DNA of 64,000 nucleotides, from assembly GCA_020636255.1 (NCBI GenBank), contig JACJYE010000018.1, positions 9,099 to 73,098 on the forward strand, given 5' to 3'. Both the position numbers and the translations under genes were made by a program. Shown one piece after another: positions 1 to 9,600 of the stretch (within the stretch, counting starts at the first letter, position 1; each line of letters begins with the position of its first letter). Below the pieces are notes generated by a model that was given only the letters and a program-made list of their open reading frames with translations, was not told the origin of the DNA and did not search any database. The stretch comes from Lewinellaceae bacterium (GTDB lineage: Bacteria > Bacteroidota > Bacteroidia > Chitinophagales > Saprospiraceae).

Positions 1-772
1 CAAAGGCAACCTCTGAAATGTTCCAGTCGGTATGTTGCAAAATAGCCTTTGCTTCACCTATAATGCGCTCAGAAATATGAGTAGTGGTCGGTTTGCCCGT
101 CACTACCTTGACAGAACGATTGAGGTGGTTGACATGTACGGCCAGATTATCCGCATAATCTTTCGCACGCTTCAATTGCAGGGGCCTGTCGGGGTTTTCG
201 ATGGGGAACTGCCTTTCCAGCAATTCCATAAAAACGGAAGCCAAGCGAACGGCGGCATTTTTATTCTGATCGTAGTTCTCGGAGGGCTGCAACTTCAAAG
301 ATTCGTGCAGGATCAGATTGATGTAGTTCCGGATCAGGTCATCTTTATACGCATAATCAGACTGCTGTTCTTCGATCATCTTCCGAAAAATGCTGTTCAA
401 AAAATCGCGTTGCGCTAGTGTGATCTTTAAAATAGGCGTCCCGCCTATTTTGAACAGCGGAGATTGTTGCAGGCTCTCCGAACGGTTATGCGGATCGAGA
501 AAGTCTTCTGAAAACAGGCAGGTATAACCTACATAGGTTGTTGAAAGCGTTTCCCAGGAATATGGGATATGCGGATTTCCGAAGAAAAGAATGGTGCCTT
601 CCGTTTCGTAACTCCGGTCAGCATAGTGGATCTTGCTTTTACCCGTCGTAAGGCAGATCTTGTAAAACTCTTTACGGCTATAAACACGCGTAGCGCTCCT
701 GTCCTCCTCTATTTGAAAGACATTGAACCCCTTCAATTTCAGTAGGTTGTTGTATTCTGATACGGCCCGCAT
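1..772 (-). CDS. AraC-family transcriptional regulator, 3' end cut by window edge
   Basis: An uninterrupted frame reads leftward from an ATG at 772 to the window edge, about 257 codons with no stop. The first part resembles the AraC-type sensing cupin fold (an aromatic-rich stretch near residues 40-85 that includes FFGNPHIPYSWE). The last visible residues, EAKAILQHTDWNISEVAF, match the first part of the second helix-turn-helix of AraC proteins, so about 30-40 residues are probably missing. It is divergent from the alcohol dehydrogenase at 961, which makes it the likely regulator of the 961-3579 genes; that is inference from position. The call rests on the C-terminal motif and overall layout. 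Confidence 0.85.
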   Translation of the reverse strand, partial: MRAVSEYNNLLKLKGFNVFQIEEDRSATRVYSRKEFYKICLTTGKSKIHYADRSYETEGTILFFGNPHIPYSWETLSTTYVGYTCLFSEDFLDPHNRSESLQQSPLFKIGGTPILKITLAQRDFLNSIFRKMIEEQQSDYAYKDDLIRNYINLILHESLKLQPSENYDQNKNAAVRLASVFMELLERQFPIENPDRPLQLKRAKDYADNLAVHVNHLNRSVKVVTGKPTTTHISERIIGEAKAILQHTDWNISEVAF

Positions 773-901
773 CGTAGTTCACAGTTTAAAAATTCAAACA
801 TTCCCGCCCTTTAAAAGGTTCACCCCCTGCCGTCGCCCGTATTGTTTGAATTTCTTAGGTTTTGATTTGATAATCATTATGTACAGGGCGTGCGACGGGA
901 A

Positions 902-909
902 TACCTTTG
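902..909 (+). promoter_or_regulatory. Candidate -7 box TACCTTTG upstream of the dehydrogenase
   Basis: TACCTTTG fits the Bacteroidota -7 consensus TAnnTTTG and lies about 50 bases before the ATG at 961. No clear TTTG lies about 20 bases further upstream, so only half of the promoter is recognisable. Confidence 0.35.
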
Positions 910-960
910 TCCCAGGATTTCAACATCATGAACGGTGCGTAGTCACAAAATTAAAGTACC

Positions 961-2148
961 ATGAAAGCACAACACCATAAACAATCAAGGAGGAAATTCA
1001 TAAAACAATCCGCAATAGCCGGGGCAGGTATCATGCTTGCCGGCCCGTGGCAGGTTGTTGCTCAGGAAAACGGGCGAACCACCCCGGGCCAAAACATAAG
1101 ATCCAAAGGATACGCGGCAAAGGACAACTCAGGAAAGTTGAGCCCATGGGAATTTGAGCGCAGGCCCGTAGGTGATGACGATATCCTGATCGATATCAAG
1201 TATGCCAGCATCTGCCATTCCGATATTCATCAGATGAAAGGACATTGGGGCCCGCAGCAATATCCGCAGGTTCCAGGCCATGAGATCGTAGGAGTAGTGG
1301 CCGCTGTGGGCAAAAATGTGACAAAATTCAAAGTAGGTGACAGAGCCGGCGTAGGCTGTATGGTGAATAGCTGTATGGAATGTGAAAGTTGTACGCATGG
1401 TGAAGAGCATTTTTGCGAAAAAGGAGAAACCGTCTTTACCTATGGTTATCCGGAGGCCTCTTCACCTACAGGCATTTCTCAGGGTGGATACTCCGACAAG
1501 ATCGTGGTGCGAAGCCATTTTGCGGTGCACATCCCGGAGCACATCTCCTTCCAGGAAGCCGCTCCTCTGTTGTGCGCAGGCATCACCACGTATTCGCCTA
1601 TCATGAATGCCAACCTCAAGGTGGGAGATAAAGTAGGGGTTGCAGGTATTGGCGGGCTGGGCCACATGGCAGTGAAACTGGCAGCCTCCAAAGGGGCGGA
1701 AGTATATGCTTTCACTACGTCTCCGGATAAAGTAGCAGACATTAAGTCGTGGGGGGCCAAAGAGGTGGTCGTAGTGGATGAGGCCTTTACAAACATGCGA
1801 GCCTACCATAAAAAGCTGGATTACATGATCTGTACGATCCCCTACCAGTTCAATGCTGCTCCCTATGTGGCATGCGTAAAACCTCATGGCCATTTCACTT
1901 ATGTCGGGATGCCTGAAGGTTTTGAGCTTTCCTTTAGCAACATCGCTTTAGCTGCCAGCAGGGTCAACTTCAATGCTTCACTGATCGGAGGAATCCCGGA
2001 AACGCAGGAAGTGGTTCATTACTGTGCCGACAACGGCATCAGGCCCGAGATCCAGATCATAAAAGCTGAAGAGATCAATGACGCCTGGGAAAAGGTGGTG
2101 AACAAAGAGGCCCGCTATCGATATGTCATCGATGCATCAACATTTTAG
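961..2148 (+). CDS. Zinc-dependent NAD(P) alcohol dehydrogenase with Tat signal peptide
   Basis: This is a 395-residue medium-chain dehydrogenase of the cinnamyl-alcohol-dehydrogenase type, predicted to interconvert alcohols and aldehydes. Catalytic zinc ligands are C85, H107 (in GHE) and C205. The structural zinc loop has C138, C141, C144 and C152. The nucleotide-binding glycine motif GIGGLG lies near 229-234. The N-terminus carries SRRKFIK followed by a hydrophobic stretch, a good twin-arginine signal, so the folded, cofactor-loaded enzyme is probably exported to the periplasm. That is unusual because most homologues are cytosolic. It is followed by an aldo/keto reductase and a cupin on the same strand. 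The physiological substrate is unknown. Confidence 0.92.
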   Translation: MKAQHHKQSRRKFIKQSAIAGAGIMLAGPWQVVAQENGRTTPGQNIRSKGYAAKDNSGKLSPWEFERRPVGDDDILIDIKYASICHSDIHQMKGHWGPQQYPQVPGHEIVGVVAAVGKNVTKFKVGDRAGVGCMVNSCMECESCTHGEEHFCEKGETVFTYGYPEASSPTGISQGGYSDKIVVRSHFAVHIPEHISFQEAAPLLCAGITTYSPIMNANLKVGDKVGVAGIGGLGHMAVKLAASKGAEVYAFTTSPDKVADIKSWGAKEVVVVDEAFTNMRAYHKKLDYMICTIPYQFNAAPYVACVKPHGHFTYVGMPEGFELSFSNIALAASRVNFNASLIGGIPETQEVVHYCADNGIRPEIQIIKAEEINDAWEKVVNKEARYRYVIDASTF

Positions 2149-2275
2149 TAGTCTACAATAAAAGTTAAATTATACTCAGATTTATATGATTTGTCGGATT
2201 CCCTGGATTTGATCATCCTGATTTGCAATGATTTATGAAGTCCAGTGTACGTCATTTTTATTAAAAATTGGTATT

Positions 2276-3136
2276 ATGATCTTGAAAGAAAAGTATATCC
2301 TGTCTAATGGGGTGGAGATCCCAAAACTAGGGCTTGGAACATGGTTTATTAGTGATCATGATGTCACCCGGGCAGTGAAAGATGCTGCTAAGCTCGGCTA
2401 TCGGCACATCGATACCGCTCAGGCATACCAGAATGAAAGCGGAGTTGGAGAAGGCATCAGAACGTGTGGTGTCGAAAGGGCGGAAATGTTCGTAACCACC
2501 AAACTCGCTGCCGAAGTAAAGTCGTATAAAGAAGCTGTGGCATCCATTGATGGGTCGCTTAAGAGCATGGGGCTCGATTATATTGACATGATGATCATTC
2601 ACAGCCCCAAACCCTGGATGAAATTCCACGAAGCTGACCCTTATTTTGAGGGGAACCGTGAAGCATGGGCCGCTCTTGAAGAAGCCTATAAAGCTGGAAA
2701 GCTGCGTGCCATCGGCCTTTCAAACTTCAAAAAGGAAGACCTCGACAACATCCTGGCATCCTGCACTGTAATGCCAATGGTGAATCAGATCCTGGCGCAT
2801 ATTAGCAATACGCCGGCAGAGCTGATCCAATATTGCCAGCATAACGATATCCTGGTGGAGGCCTATTCACCGATCGGGCACGGAGAATTGTTGAAGAACC
2901 AGGAAGTAGCAGCAATGGCTGAAAAATATCGTGTTTCCGTGCCCCAGTTAGGTATCCGCTACGGCCTGCAGCTCGGCCTTCTTCCTCTGCCCAAGACTGC
3001 AAAGCCCGAACACATGAAAACCAATTCAGAAGTAGATTTTGAGATCTCTGAAGAGGATATGGAGTCCTTGAAAAACATGAAGCAGATCAAGGATTACGGA
3101 GAGGCCAGCATGTTTCCTGTGTACGCAGGGAGATAA
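2276..3136 (+). CDS. Aldo/keto reductase
   Basis: A 286-residue aldo/keto reductase of the 2,5-diketogluconate-reductase-like group, an NADPH-dependent carbonyl reductase with a TIM-barrel fold. The catalytic tetrad is visible as D46, Y51, K76 and H109, in RHIDTAQAYQNE, VTTKLA and MIIHS. I chose the ATG at 2276, which gives MILKEKYILSNG and a normal family length; an in-frame ATG at 2228 would add 16 unconserved residues. The protein has no signal peptide, unlike its upstream neighbour. It probably handles a carbonyl compound linked to the exported dehydrogenase, but the substrate cannot be read from the sequence. Confidence 0.92.
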   Translation: MILKEKYILSNGVEIPKLGLGTWFISDHDVTRAVKDAAKLGYRHIDTAQAYQNESGVGEGIRTCGVERAEMFVTTKLAAEVKSYKEAVASIDGSLKSMGLDYIDMMIIHSPKPWMKFHEADPYFEGNREAWAALEEAYKAGKLRAIGLSNFKKEDLDNILASCTVMPMVNQILAHISNTPAELIQYCQHNDILVEAYSPIGHGELLKNQEVAAMAEKYRVSVPQLGIRYGLQLGLLPLPKTAKPEHMKTNSEVDFEISEEDMESLKNMKQIKDYGEASMFPVYAGR

Positions 3137-3183
3137 TATCAGCTATAGAATTTTTTCAATTCGTTAATCCATAAAAAGGCATT

Positions 3184-3579
3184 ATGAAAATAGTCAGGAA
3201 CGAGCAACTCAACTCCGTGAAAGGGCCTGAAGACTGGTTCACCGGATCAGTAAGGATCGACCCATTGTTTTCAAAGCAAGAGGTAACGAAAGCTGCCGGA
3301 GCTATGGTGACTTTTGAGCCCGGGGCCAGAACGGCCTGGCATACCCATCCTGCCGGACAGACATTGATCGTAACTTCAGGATTAGGATGGGTGCAACGGG
3401 AAGGCGGCCCCATTGAGGAAATACACCCCGGTGACGTAATTTGGTTCGAACCCAATGAAAAGCACTGGCACGGTGCTTCCCCCGGTAAAGCCATGAGCCA
3501 TATTGCTATCCAGGAAGAGTTGGATGGCAAAGTAGTGGAATGGATGGAGAAGGTTTCGGACGCTCAATATTCAAAATAA
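3184..3579 (+). CDS. Cupin related to manganese-dependent hydroxynitrile lyases
   Basis: A 131-residue single-domain cupin. From memory of the family it closely resembles the bacterial cupin hydroxynitrile lyase of Granulicella (GtHNL), and the expected metal ligands are all in place: H53, H55, Q59 and H94, plus H96 and H106 in the active-site pocket. The signature stretches KGPEDWFTG, FEPGARTAWHTHP and EIHPGDVIWF are present. Members of this group are often annotated as carboxymuconolactone-decarboxylase-associated cupins, and their natural role is unclear, so cyanohydrin cleavage is a possible activity and not a firm function. It sits 47 bases after the aldo/keto reductase, probably in the same transcript. 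Confidence 0.85.
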   Translation: MKIVRNEQLNSVKGPEDWFTGSVRIDPLFSKQEVTKAAGAMVTFEPGARTAWHTHPAGQTLIVTSGLGWVQREGGPIEEIHPGDVIWFEPNEKHWHGASPGKAMSHIAIQEELDGKVVEWMEKVSDAQYSK

Positions 3580-3647
3580 CAGGAGTGGTTAACATTTGAC
3601 TACCTATTTATAAACAAATCATACCCTTACTTCTTTCTATGCGATCC

Positions 3648-3655
3648 TAAATTTG
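3648..3655 (+). promoter_or_regulatory. Candidate -7 box of the xyloglucan locus (TAAATTTG)
   Basis: TAAATTTG is a full match to TAnnTTTG, about 97 bases before the GH31 ATG at 3752. No TTTG is found at -33, as might be expected for a promoter that depends on an activator such as the hybrid sensor encoded at 15556. Confidence 0.45.
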
Positions 3656-3669
3656 GCCAAGCTCGTTAG

Positions 3670-3700
3670 GGTTTCTCTCCTGCAATAAAGCAGGGAAACC
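3670..3700 (+). other. Hairpin in the leader of the GH31-SusCD operon
   Basis: GGTTTC..CTGC and GCAGG..GAAACC form an interrupted inverted repeat around an AATAAA loop, just downstream of the candidate promoter and about 50 bases before the ATG. It could be an operator or an RNA leader structure. Confidence 0.4.
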
Positions 3701-3751
3701 AGGACAGCCTCATGATTACCGCTGTGGTGATTCAAAACCTTATTTCGCGTC

Positions 3752-6661
3752 ATGAGCAGTCATATACATAAAGGCTTGGCAACGCGGCAAAAATTGGGCC
3801 CGCTATCTCTTACTTGTTTCGTTCTTGTTTCAGCCTTCCTTTTTACCGCCTGTGCCCCAAAGAATTTTACCAAACTTGAAGACGGTGTCCTCATACACCT
3901 TAACAATACAGACGGTGACACCGGGGCAAGGCAAGTGAAATATCAGGTCGTCACCCCTGAGATCATCCATGTGACGGCCACTCCTGCCGATTCCTTTTCC
4001 AAAGCTGAAAGCCTGATCGCAGCCCCAAAAGAACGGCCGGCCGCAAACTGGAGCCTCAGGGAAAAGGGCAACCAACTGGTGCTGAAGACCGATGCGCTTT
4101 CCATTATTATTTCGCTGCAGAGCGGAGAGGCCGTCTTCCAGGATCAGCAGGGCAACACCCTTTTACAAGAACGGCAGGGCGGCGGAAAAACCTTTCTCCC
4201 GGCTAATGTGGAAGGGCAGGCCTTTTACTCAGTACGCCAGGTTTTTGAGTCCCCCGCTGATGAGGCGTTCTACGGCCTTGGCCAGCACCAGAACGGCCTG
4301 ATGAACTACAAAGGCGAGGACGTAGAGCTGGCTCAGCACAACATCGTGGCCGTCGTCCCCTTTTTGTACTCCAATAAAAATTACGGCCTGCTCTGGGACA
4401 ATTACTCCATCACCCGTTTTGGAGACCCCCGCCCTTTCGAACCGCTTTCCGGGCTGAGCCTCTTTTCAAAAGAAGGAAACCCCGGCGGCCTCACCGCCGA
4501 TTATCTTGACGGAGCAGGCAAAGTCATCGAGAGCCGCCAGGAGCAGGAGATCGGCTATGAGTACCTGCATGATTTTGACGGGATGCCCGAAAATTTCAAT
4601 ATGGAAAACGGCAAGGCCGTATGGGAAGGCAGCATCTCATCGGACACAAGCGGAAAGCATAAGTTCCTCGCCTATCTTTCCGGTTATACCAGAATATGGG
4701 TGGACGGGAAGCTGATCCTCGACCGCTGGCGGCAGGCCTGGAACCCCTGGTATACCAAGTTCAACGTGGAGATGAAAGCTGGCGAAAAGTATCCCATCAA
4801 AGTAGAATGGATACCTGCAAGTGGAAAAAGCTACCTCGCCGTGAAGCACCTCGGCCCCTTGAGCGAAGCGGAGCAAAACAGCCTGTCGCTCTTCTCCGAG
4901 GTGGCCGAACAGATTGATTACTACTTTATAAAAGGGAACAAGGCCGACGATGTCATTAGCGGCTATCGGGAATTGACAGGCGACGCCCCCATCATGCCCG
5001 ACTGGGCGTTCGGCTTTTGGCAAAGCCGGGAGCGCTACCAGACGCAGAGCCAGTTGCTCGAGGCCCTGGAAGAATACCGAAAGCGCAAAGCCCCCATCGA
5101 CAACATCGTGATGGACTGGTTTTACTGGGAGGAAGACCAATGGGGCTCCCATGCTTTTGATCCGGCGCGGTTCCCCGACCCTGCAGGGATGGTGGAAGCG
5201 GTGCACGCTCTAAACGGGCACATCATGATCTCTGTCTGGCCGAAGTTCTACCCCGGCACGAAGCATTTTGACGAAATGAACCAGAAGGGGTTCCTTTTCC
5301 AAAAAAACCTGGCCAACGAAACGAAAGACTGGGTCGGCCCGGGTTATCTCTCTACTTTTTACGACGCCTTTAACCCTGCGGCCCGGGAGCTTTTCTGGCA
5401 GCAGATCCAACCCAAGCTGTTCGATATCGGCATTGATGCCTGGTGGATGGATGCCACCGAGCCGGACATCAACTCCAATGAATCCATCGAAGCGCGCAAA
5501 CAGCTGATGAGCCCCACCGCCTTAGGCCCAGGCGCCCGCTATTTCAATGCCTATTCTCTGATGAACGCAAAAGGCATCTACGAGGGCTGCCGAACGGCGG
5601 CCCCCAACAAGCGGGTGTTCATCCTCACCCGCTCGGCCTTTGCCGGGCAGCAGCGGTACGCAGCTGCCACCTGGAGCGGGGATATCGTTTCCCGGTGGAG
5701 CAACCTCCGGGAACAAATTTCTGCGGGGCTCAATTTTTCCCTCTCTGGTTTACCTTACTGGACCATGGACATCGGAGGCTTCTCCGTCGAGCCGCGCTAT
5801 GAGAAAGCACAGGGAGAAGACCTCAAAGAATGGCGGGAATTGCAGGTGAGGTGGTACCAGTTCGGTACATTCTGCCCGCTGTTCCGGAGTCATGGCCAAT
5901 ACCCTTACCGCGAGATATACAACGTGGCGCCGGCAGGCTCTCAGGAGTATGCTTCGATGCTTTATTACGACAAGCTGCGGTACAGCATGCTGCCGTATAT
6001 CTATTCCCTCAGCGGCCATGTTTTTCACGACGATTATACCATCATGCGGCCATTGGTGATGGATTTCCCCTCAGACCCCGAAGTCCTGAACCTCGCCACA
6101 CAATACCTGTTCGGCCCTAACCTGCTGGTGGCGCCTGTTTACGAATACAAGGCCCGGACAAGGAGCTTATACCTGCCTTCCGGCAACGGGTGGTATGAAT
6201 TATCTACGGGTAAATATTTTGACGGCGGCCAGCATATAACGGCAGATGCGCCCCTGGACAGAGTACCTGTATTCGCCAGGGAAGGGGCTATCCTGCCGCT
6301 CGGCCCCGACATTCAGCATACGAACGAAGGGTTTAGTGATTCGCTGACCGTGTTCGTCTACGCCGGCCAGGACGGCTATTTCCAATTGTATGAGGACGAG
6401 GGTGAAAACTACGATTACGAACATGGTGCATTTTGCACCATCGGCCTGGCCTATAGTGAAAAAGACCAAAGCCTGACCGTAGAAGAACGGTCGGGAAGTT
6501 TTCCGGAAATGGTATCGAAAAAGGCCATACGCGTAAACTGGGTGTCCCCGCAGGAACCAAAAGCGATCGACGATAAGGCCTCAAGCGGACAGTGGTATGA
6601 ATACGATGGAAGCGAACTGATCATAAGGAAACTGAAACTTATCGGGGACAAAACCCGGTGA
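3752..6661 (+). CDS. GH31 alpha-xylosidase-like lipoprotein with PA14 insert
   Basis: A 969-residue GH31 enzyme. A lipoprotein signal ends at FLFTAC (C34), placing it in the periplasm or outer membrane. The beta-sandwich N-domain is interrupted by a PA14 domain at about residues 265-370 (DGMPENF to KHLGP), an arrangement known from alpha-xylosidases such as BoGH31A and CjXyl31A. The nucleophile is D567 in DAWWMDATEPD and the acid/base is D644 in TWSGD. The expected reaction is removal of non-reducing-end xylose from xyloglucan oligosaccharides. It heads an operon with SusC, SusD and a binding lipoprotein (gaps of 29, 11 and 27 bases), with GH74 just after, which supports xyloglucan over starch. 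Confidence 0.93.
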   Translation: MSSHIHKGLATRQKLGPLSLTCFVLVSAFLFTACAPKNFTKLEDGVLIHLNNTDGDTGARQVKYQVVTPEIIHVTATPADSFSKAESLIAAPKERPAANWSLREKGNQLVLKTDALSIIISLQSGEAVFQDQQGNTLLQERQGGGKTFLPANVEGQAFYSVRQVFESPADEAFYGLGQHQNGLMNYKGEDVELAQHNIVAVVPFLYSNKNYGLLWDNYSITRFGDPRPFEPLSGLSLFSKEGNPGGLTADYLDGAGKVIESRQEQEIGYEYLHDFDGMPENFNMENGKAVWEGSISSDTSGKHKFLAYLSGYTRIWVDGKLILDRWRQAWNPWYTKFNVEMKAGEKYPIKVEWIPASGKSYLAVKHLGPLSEAEQNSLSLFSEVAEQIDYYFIKGNKADDVISGYRELTGDAPIMPDWAFGFWQSRERYQTQSQLLEALEEYRKRKAPIDNIVMDWFYWEEDQWGSHAFDPARFPDPAGMVEAVHALNGHIMISVWPKFYPGTKHFDEMNQKGFLFQKNLANETKDWVGPGYLSTFYDAFNPAARELFWQQIQPKLFDIGIDAWWMDATEPDINSNESIEARKQLMSPTALGPGARYFNAYSLMNAKGIYEGCRTAAPNKRVFILTRSAFAGQQRYAAATWSGDIVSRWSNLREQISAGLNFSLSGLPYWTMDIGGFSVEPRYEKAQGEDLKEWRELQVRWYQFGTFCPLFRSHGQYPYREIYNVAPAGSQEYASMLYYDKLRYSMLPYIYSLSGHVFHDDYTIMRPLVMDFPSDPEVLNLATQYLFGPNLLVAPVYEYKARTRSLYLPSGNGWYELSTGKYFDGGQHITADAPLDRVPVFAREGAILPLGPDIQHTNEGFSDSLTVFVYAGQDGYFQLYEDEGENYDYEHGAFCTIGLAYSEKDQSLTVEERSGSFPEMVSKKAIRVNWVSPQEPKAIDDKASSGQWYEYDGSELIIRKLKLIGDKTR

Positions 6662-6690
6662 TTCATTAATACCTGAAAATAAATTTCACT

Positions 6691-9600
6691 ATGGCTCTAA
6701 CCAGACATTCCTATCCTAAAACAAGCCCGGCAAAAGAGCCTGGCTTATTCAAGACATGCCGATTACTGGCTCTGGTACTGGCCTCTTTTCTCCTTGTTAA
6801 TATGGGCCTGGCGGGCCAGGAGAGAACCATTTCGGGTACGGTTACCGACGCCGATGAGCACATCCCTCTGCCGGGCGCCAATATCCTCATCAAGGGTACC
6901 TATAAAGGCACGGTGACCGATGTGGATGGCAAGTACAGCATTGTGGCACGGCCTGAGGACGTATTGATCATTTCCTATACCAGTTACCAGACGCAGGAGA
7001 TCGTTGTGGGCGGCCGCACGATGATAGACCTTGCTCTGGGCATAGATGTTGCTGAACTGGACGAGGTCGTGGTCATAGGCTACAGCACTCAGAAAAAGAA
7101 ATTGGTCACCGGAGCAACGGTACAGGTGAAAGGCGAAGACCTGGAAAAGCGCAATACCACCAACGCCCTGCAGGCCCTGCAAGGGCAAACGGCCGGCGTC
7201 AATATTACGTCTACCTCCGGCCAGCCCGGCGAACCGTTGAAGGTGACCATCAGGGGCCTCGGCACCATCGGCAATGCCTCGCCGCTTTATATTGTAGATG
7301 GCGTACCGACAGGAAGCATCGACTACCTCAACCCTGCGGATATTGAATCGGTCGACGTACTGAAAGATGCCGCATCTGCCGCCATTTATGGCAACCGCGG
7401 CGCCAACGGTGTGATCCTCATTACCACGCGCAAGGGCAGCCCCGGCCTATCACAAGTGACTTTCGATGCCTACTACGGCTTGCAAAGCCGGGCTAAAAAG
7501 ATCCGGATGCTGAATGCCAGGGAATATGCCGGCATCCTGAACGAGCAGCACCTGAATTCAGGCGGCAGCACCTCCGGCCTCCCCTTTGATGTCAACAACC
7601 TGCCGGCCTATACAAGCGACGGCCCTGCCAGTACGGACTGGCTGGAAGAGATGTTCGTCCAGAATGCCCTTACCCAGAACTACGTCCTCGGCACCACCAA
7701 AGGTGATGAAAACTCCTCTTTTTCCATGTCGTTATCCTATACCGGCCAGGAAGGCATCGTCGGAGGCGCCGACTACTCTGATTTCAATCGCTACGGCGCC
7801 CGCATCAATTCCTCCCAGGAGCTATTCGGCGGCCGGGCCACGATCGGGCAGAACCTTTCCTTTGCCTACACGAAGAGCAACGGGATTGCCGTAGGCAACC
7901 AGTACAGCAATTCCCTGCGAGGGGCTTTTAACGCCAGCCCGTTGCTGCCCGTTTACGATGGCGAAGGGGATTTCTTCAATACGGCAGACAAGTCCATCCT
8001 CGACCAGAACGGCGAAAGCTACTGGAACGACCAGGAATCCAATCCCTATGCGAGCATGGTGTACAACAATCAGAACGACCGGAACTCCCAGAAACTCATC
8101 GGTAACGTGTTCGCAGAGGCCAACATCCTGAAGAACCTGAAGTTCCGCACGATGCTCGGCCTGGATTACTACAGCCAGGAATCGAGGTCTTTTACGCCCA
8201 TTTACCAGCTTTCGGTCTATTCCTTCTCCAACTTCACGAAAGCTACCCAGAATCTCGAAAAGGGCCTGGGGCTTACCTTTGAGAACCTGCTCACCTATGA
8301 TTATTCGGTAGCAAAACATCGTTTAACCGCCATGGCCGGCAATACGGTCCAGCGGTACAACGGCTCCTGGATCTACGGCGAGAACAGCGACCTTGCCTTT
8401 AGCGACCTGGAGCACGCCTACCTGAACAACGCCACCAATACCGACAATACGGCCAGGATGAAGATCGAAGGGGCGCCGCATAATGAAGAAAAGCTGCTCT
8501 CCTATTTCGGGCGGGTACAGTACGATTTTAACGAAACCTATTTGTTCAATGCCACCTTCCGGGCCGATGGTTCTTCCAAATTTGCCAGGGGCAACCGCTG
8601 GGGCTATTTCCCCTCCTTCTCTGCCGGCTGGGTTATTACCAATGAACCCTTCATCGGCATTCCCAGGACTTTTATGCCCTTCCTGAAATTGCGCGCCAGC
8701 TGGGGGCAGAACGGCAGCTCGAATGTGGATGCGTTCAACTATCTGGCTCCCATTCAATTCACCCAGGCCACCTACGCTTTTGGCAATGAAGAAGGCAGCA
8801 ACACCAACGGGGCCTTCCCCAGCCGGCTCTCCAATGAGAACCTGAAATGGGAAACCTCCGAACAACTGAACCTCGGTTTCGATGCACGGCTTTTCAACAG
8901 CTTTTTCACCGTCAACTTCGACTGGTTCAGAAAGGTGACCAAAGACTGGCTGATCAAGGCCCCCATCCTGGCAACAGCAGGTACCGATGCCCCTTATATC
9001 AATGGCGGGAATGTACACAACTCGGGTGTGGAACTCGCACTGACATACAACGGCAAGCGGGGCGCCTTCGAATATCAGATCAGTGCCAACGGCGCTTACC
9101 TGAAAAACGAGGTCACCGATATTCCAACCGAAGACGGCATCATTCACGGAGCGACAAATACCCTGTACAATAACTCCTCTGAGTTTTACCGCGCCGAATC
9201 CGGCTATCCGATCGGCTACTTCTGGGGATGGGAAACCGACGGTATCTTCCAGACAACGGCAGAAGTTGACCAGTACGTCGGCCCCAATGGAAAGCTGATC
9301 CAACCCAAGGCAAAACCGGGAGACCTTCGTTATGTGGATCAAAATGGAGACGGGGTGATCAACGACCTCGATAAAGTGGGCCTGGGCGACCCCAGCCCCA
9401 ACCTGATGTACGGCCTAACCTTCTCCTGCAATTACAAAGCCTTCGATTTTCTGGCCGTAGCGAATGGGGTCGCCGGAAATCAGATCGTACAATCTTATCG
9501 CAACCACACCGACCGCTATGCCAACTACACAGAAGAGATCCTGGGCCGCTGGGCCGGGGAGGGCACGTCCAACACGATACCAAGGGTAACCAATAACAAT

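Noticed and set aside
8323..9342. Antisense open frame of 339 codons opposite SusC
   Set aside because: It is opposite a strongly supported SusC gene and has no domain features.
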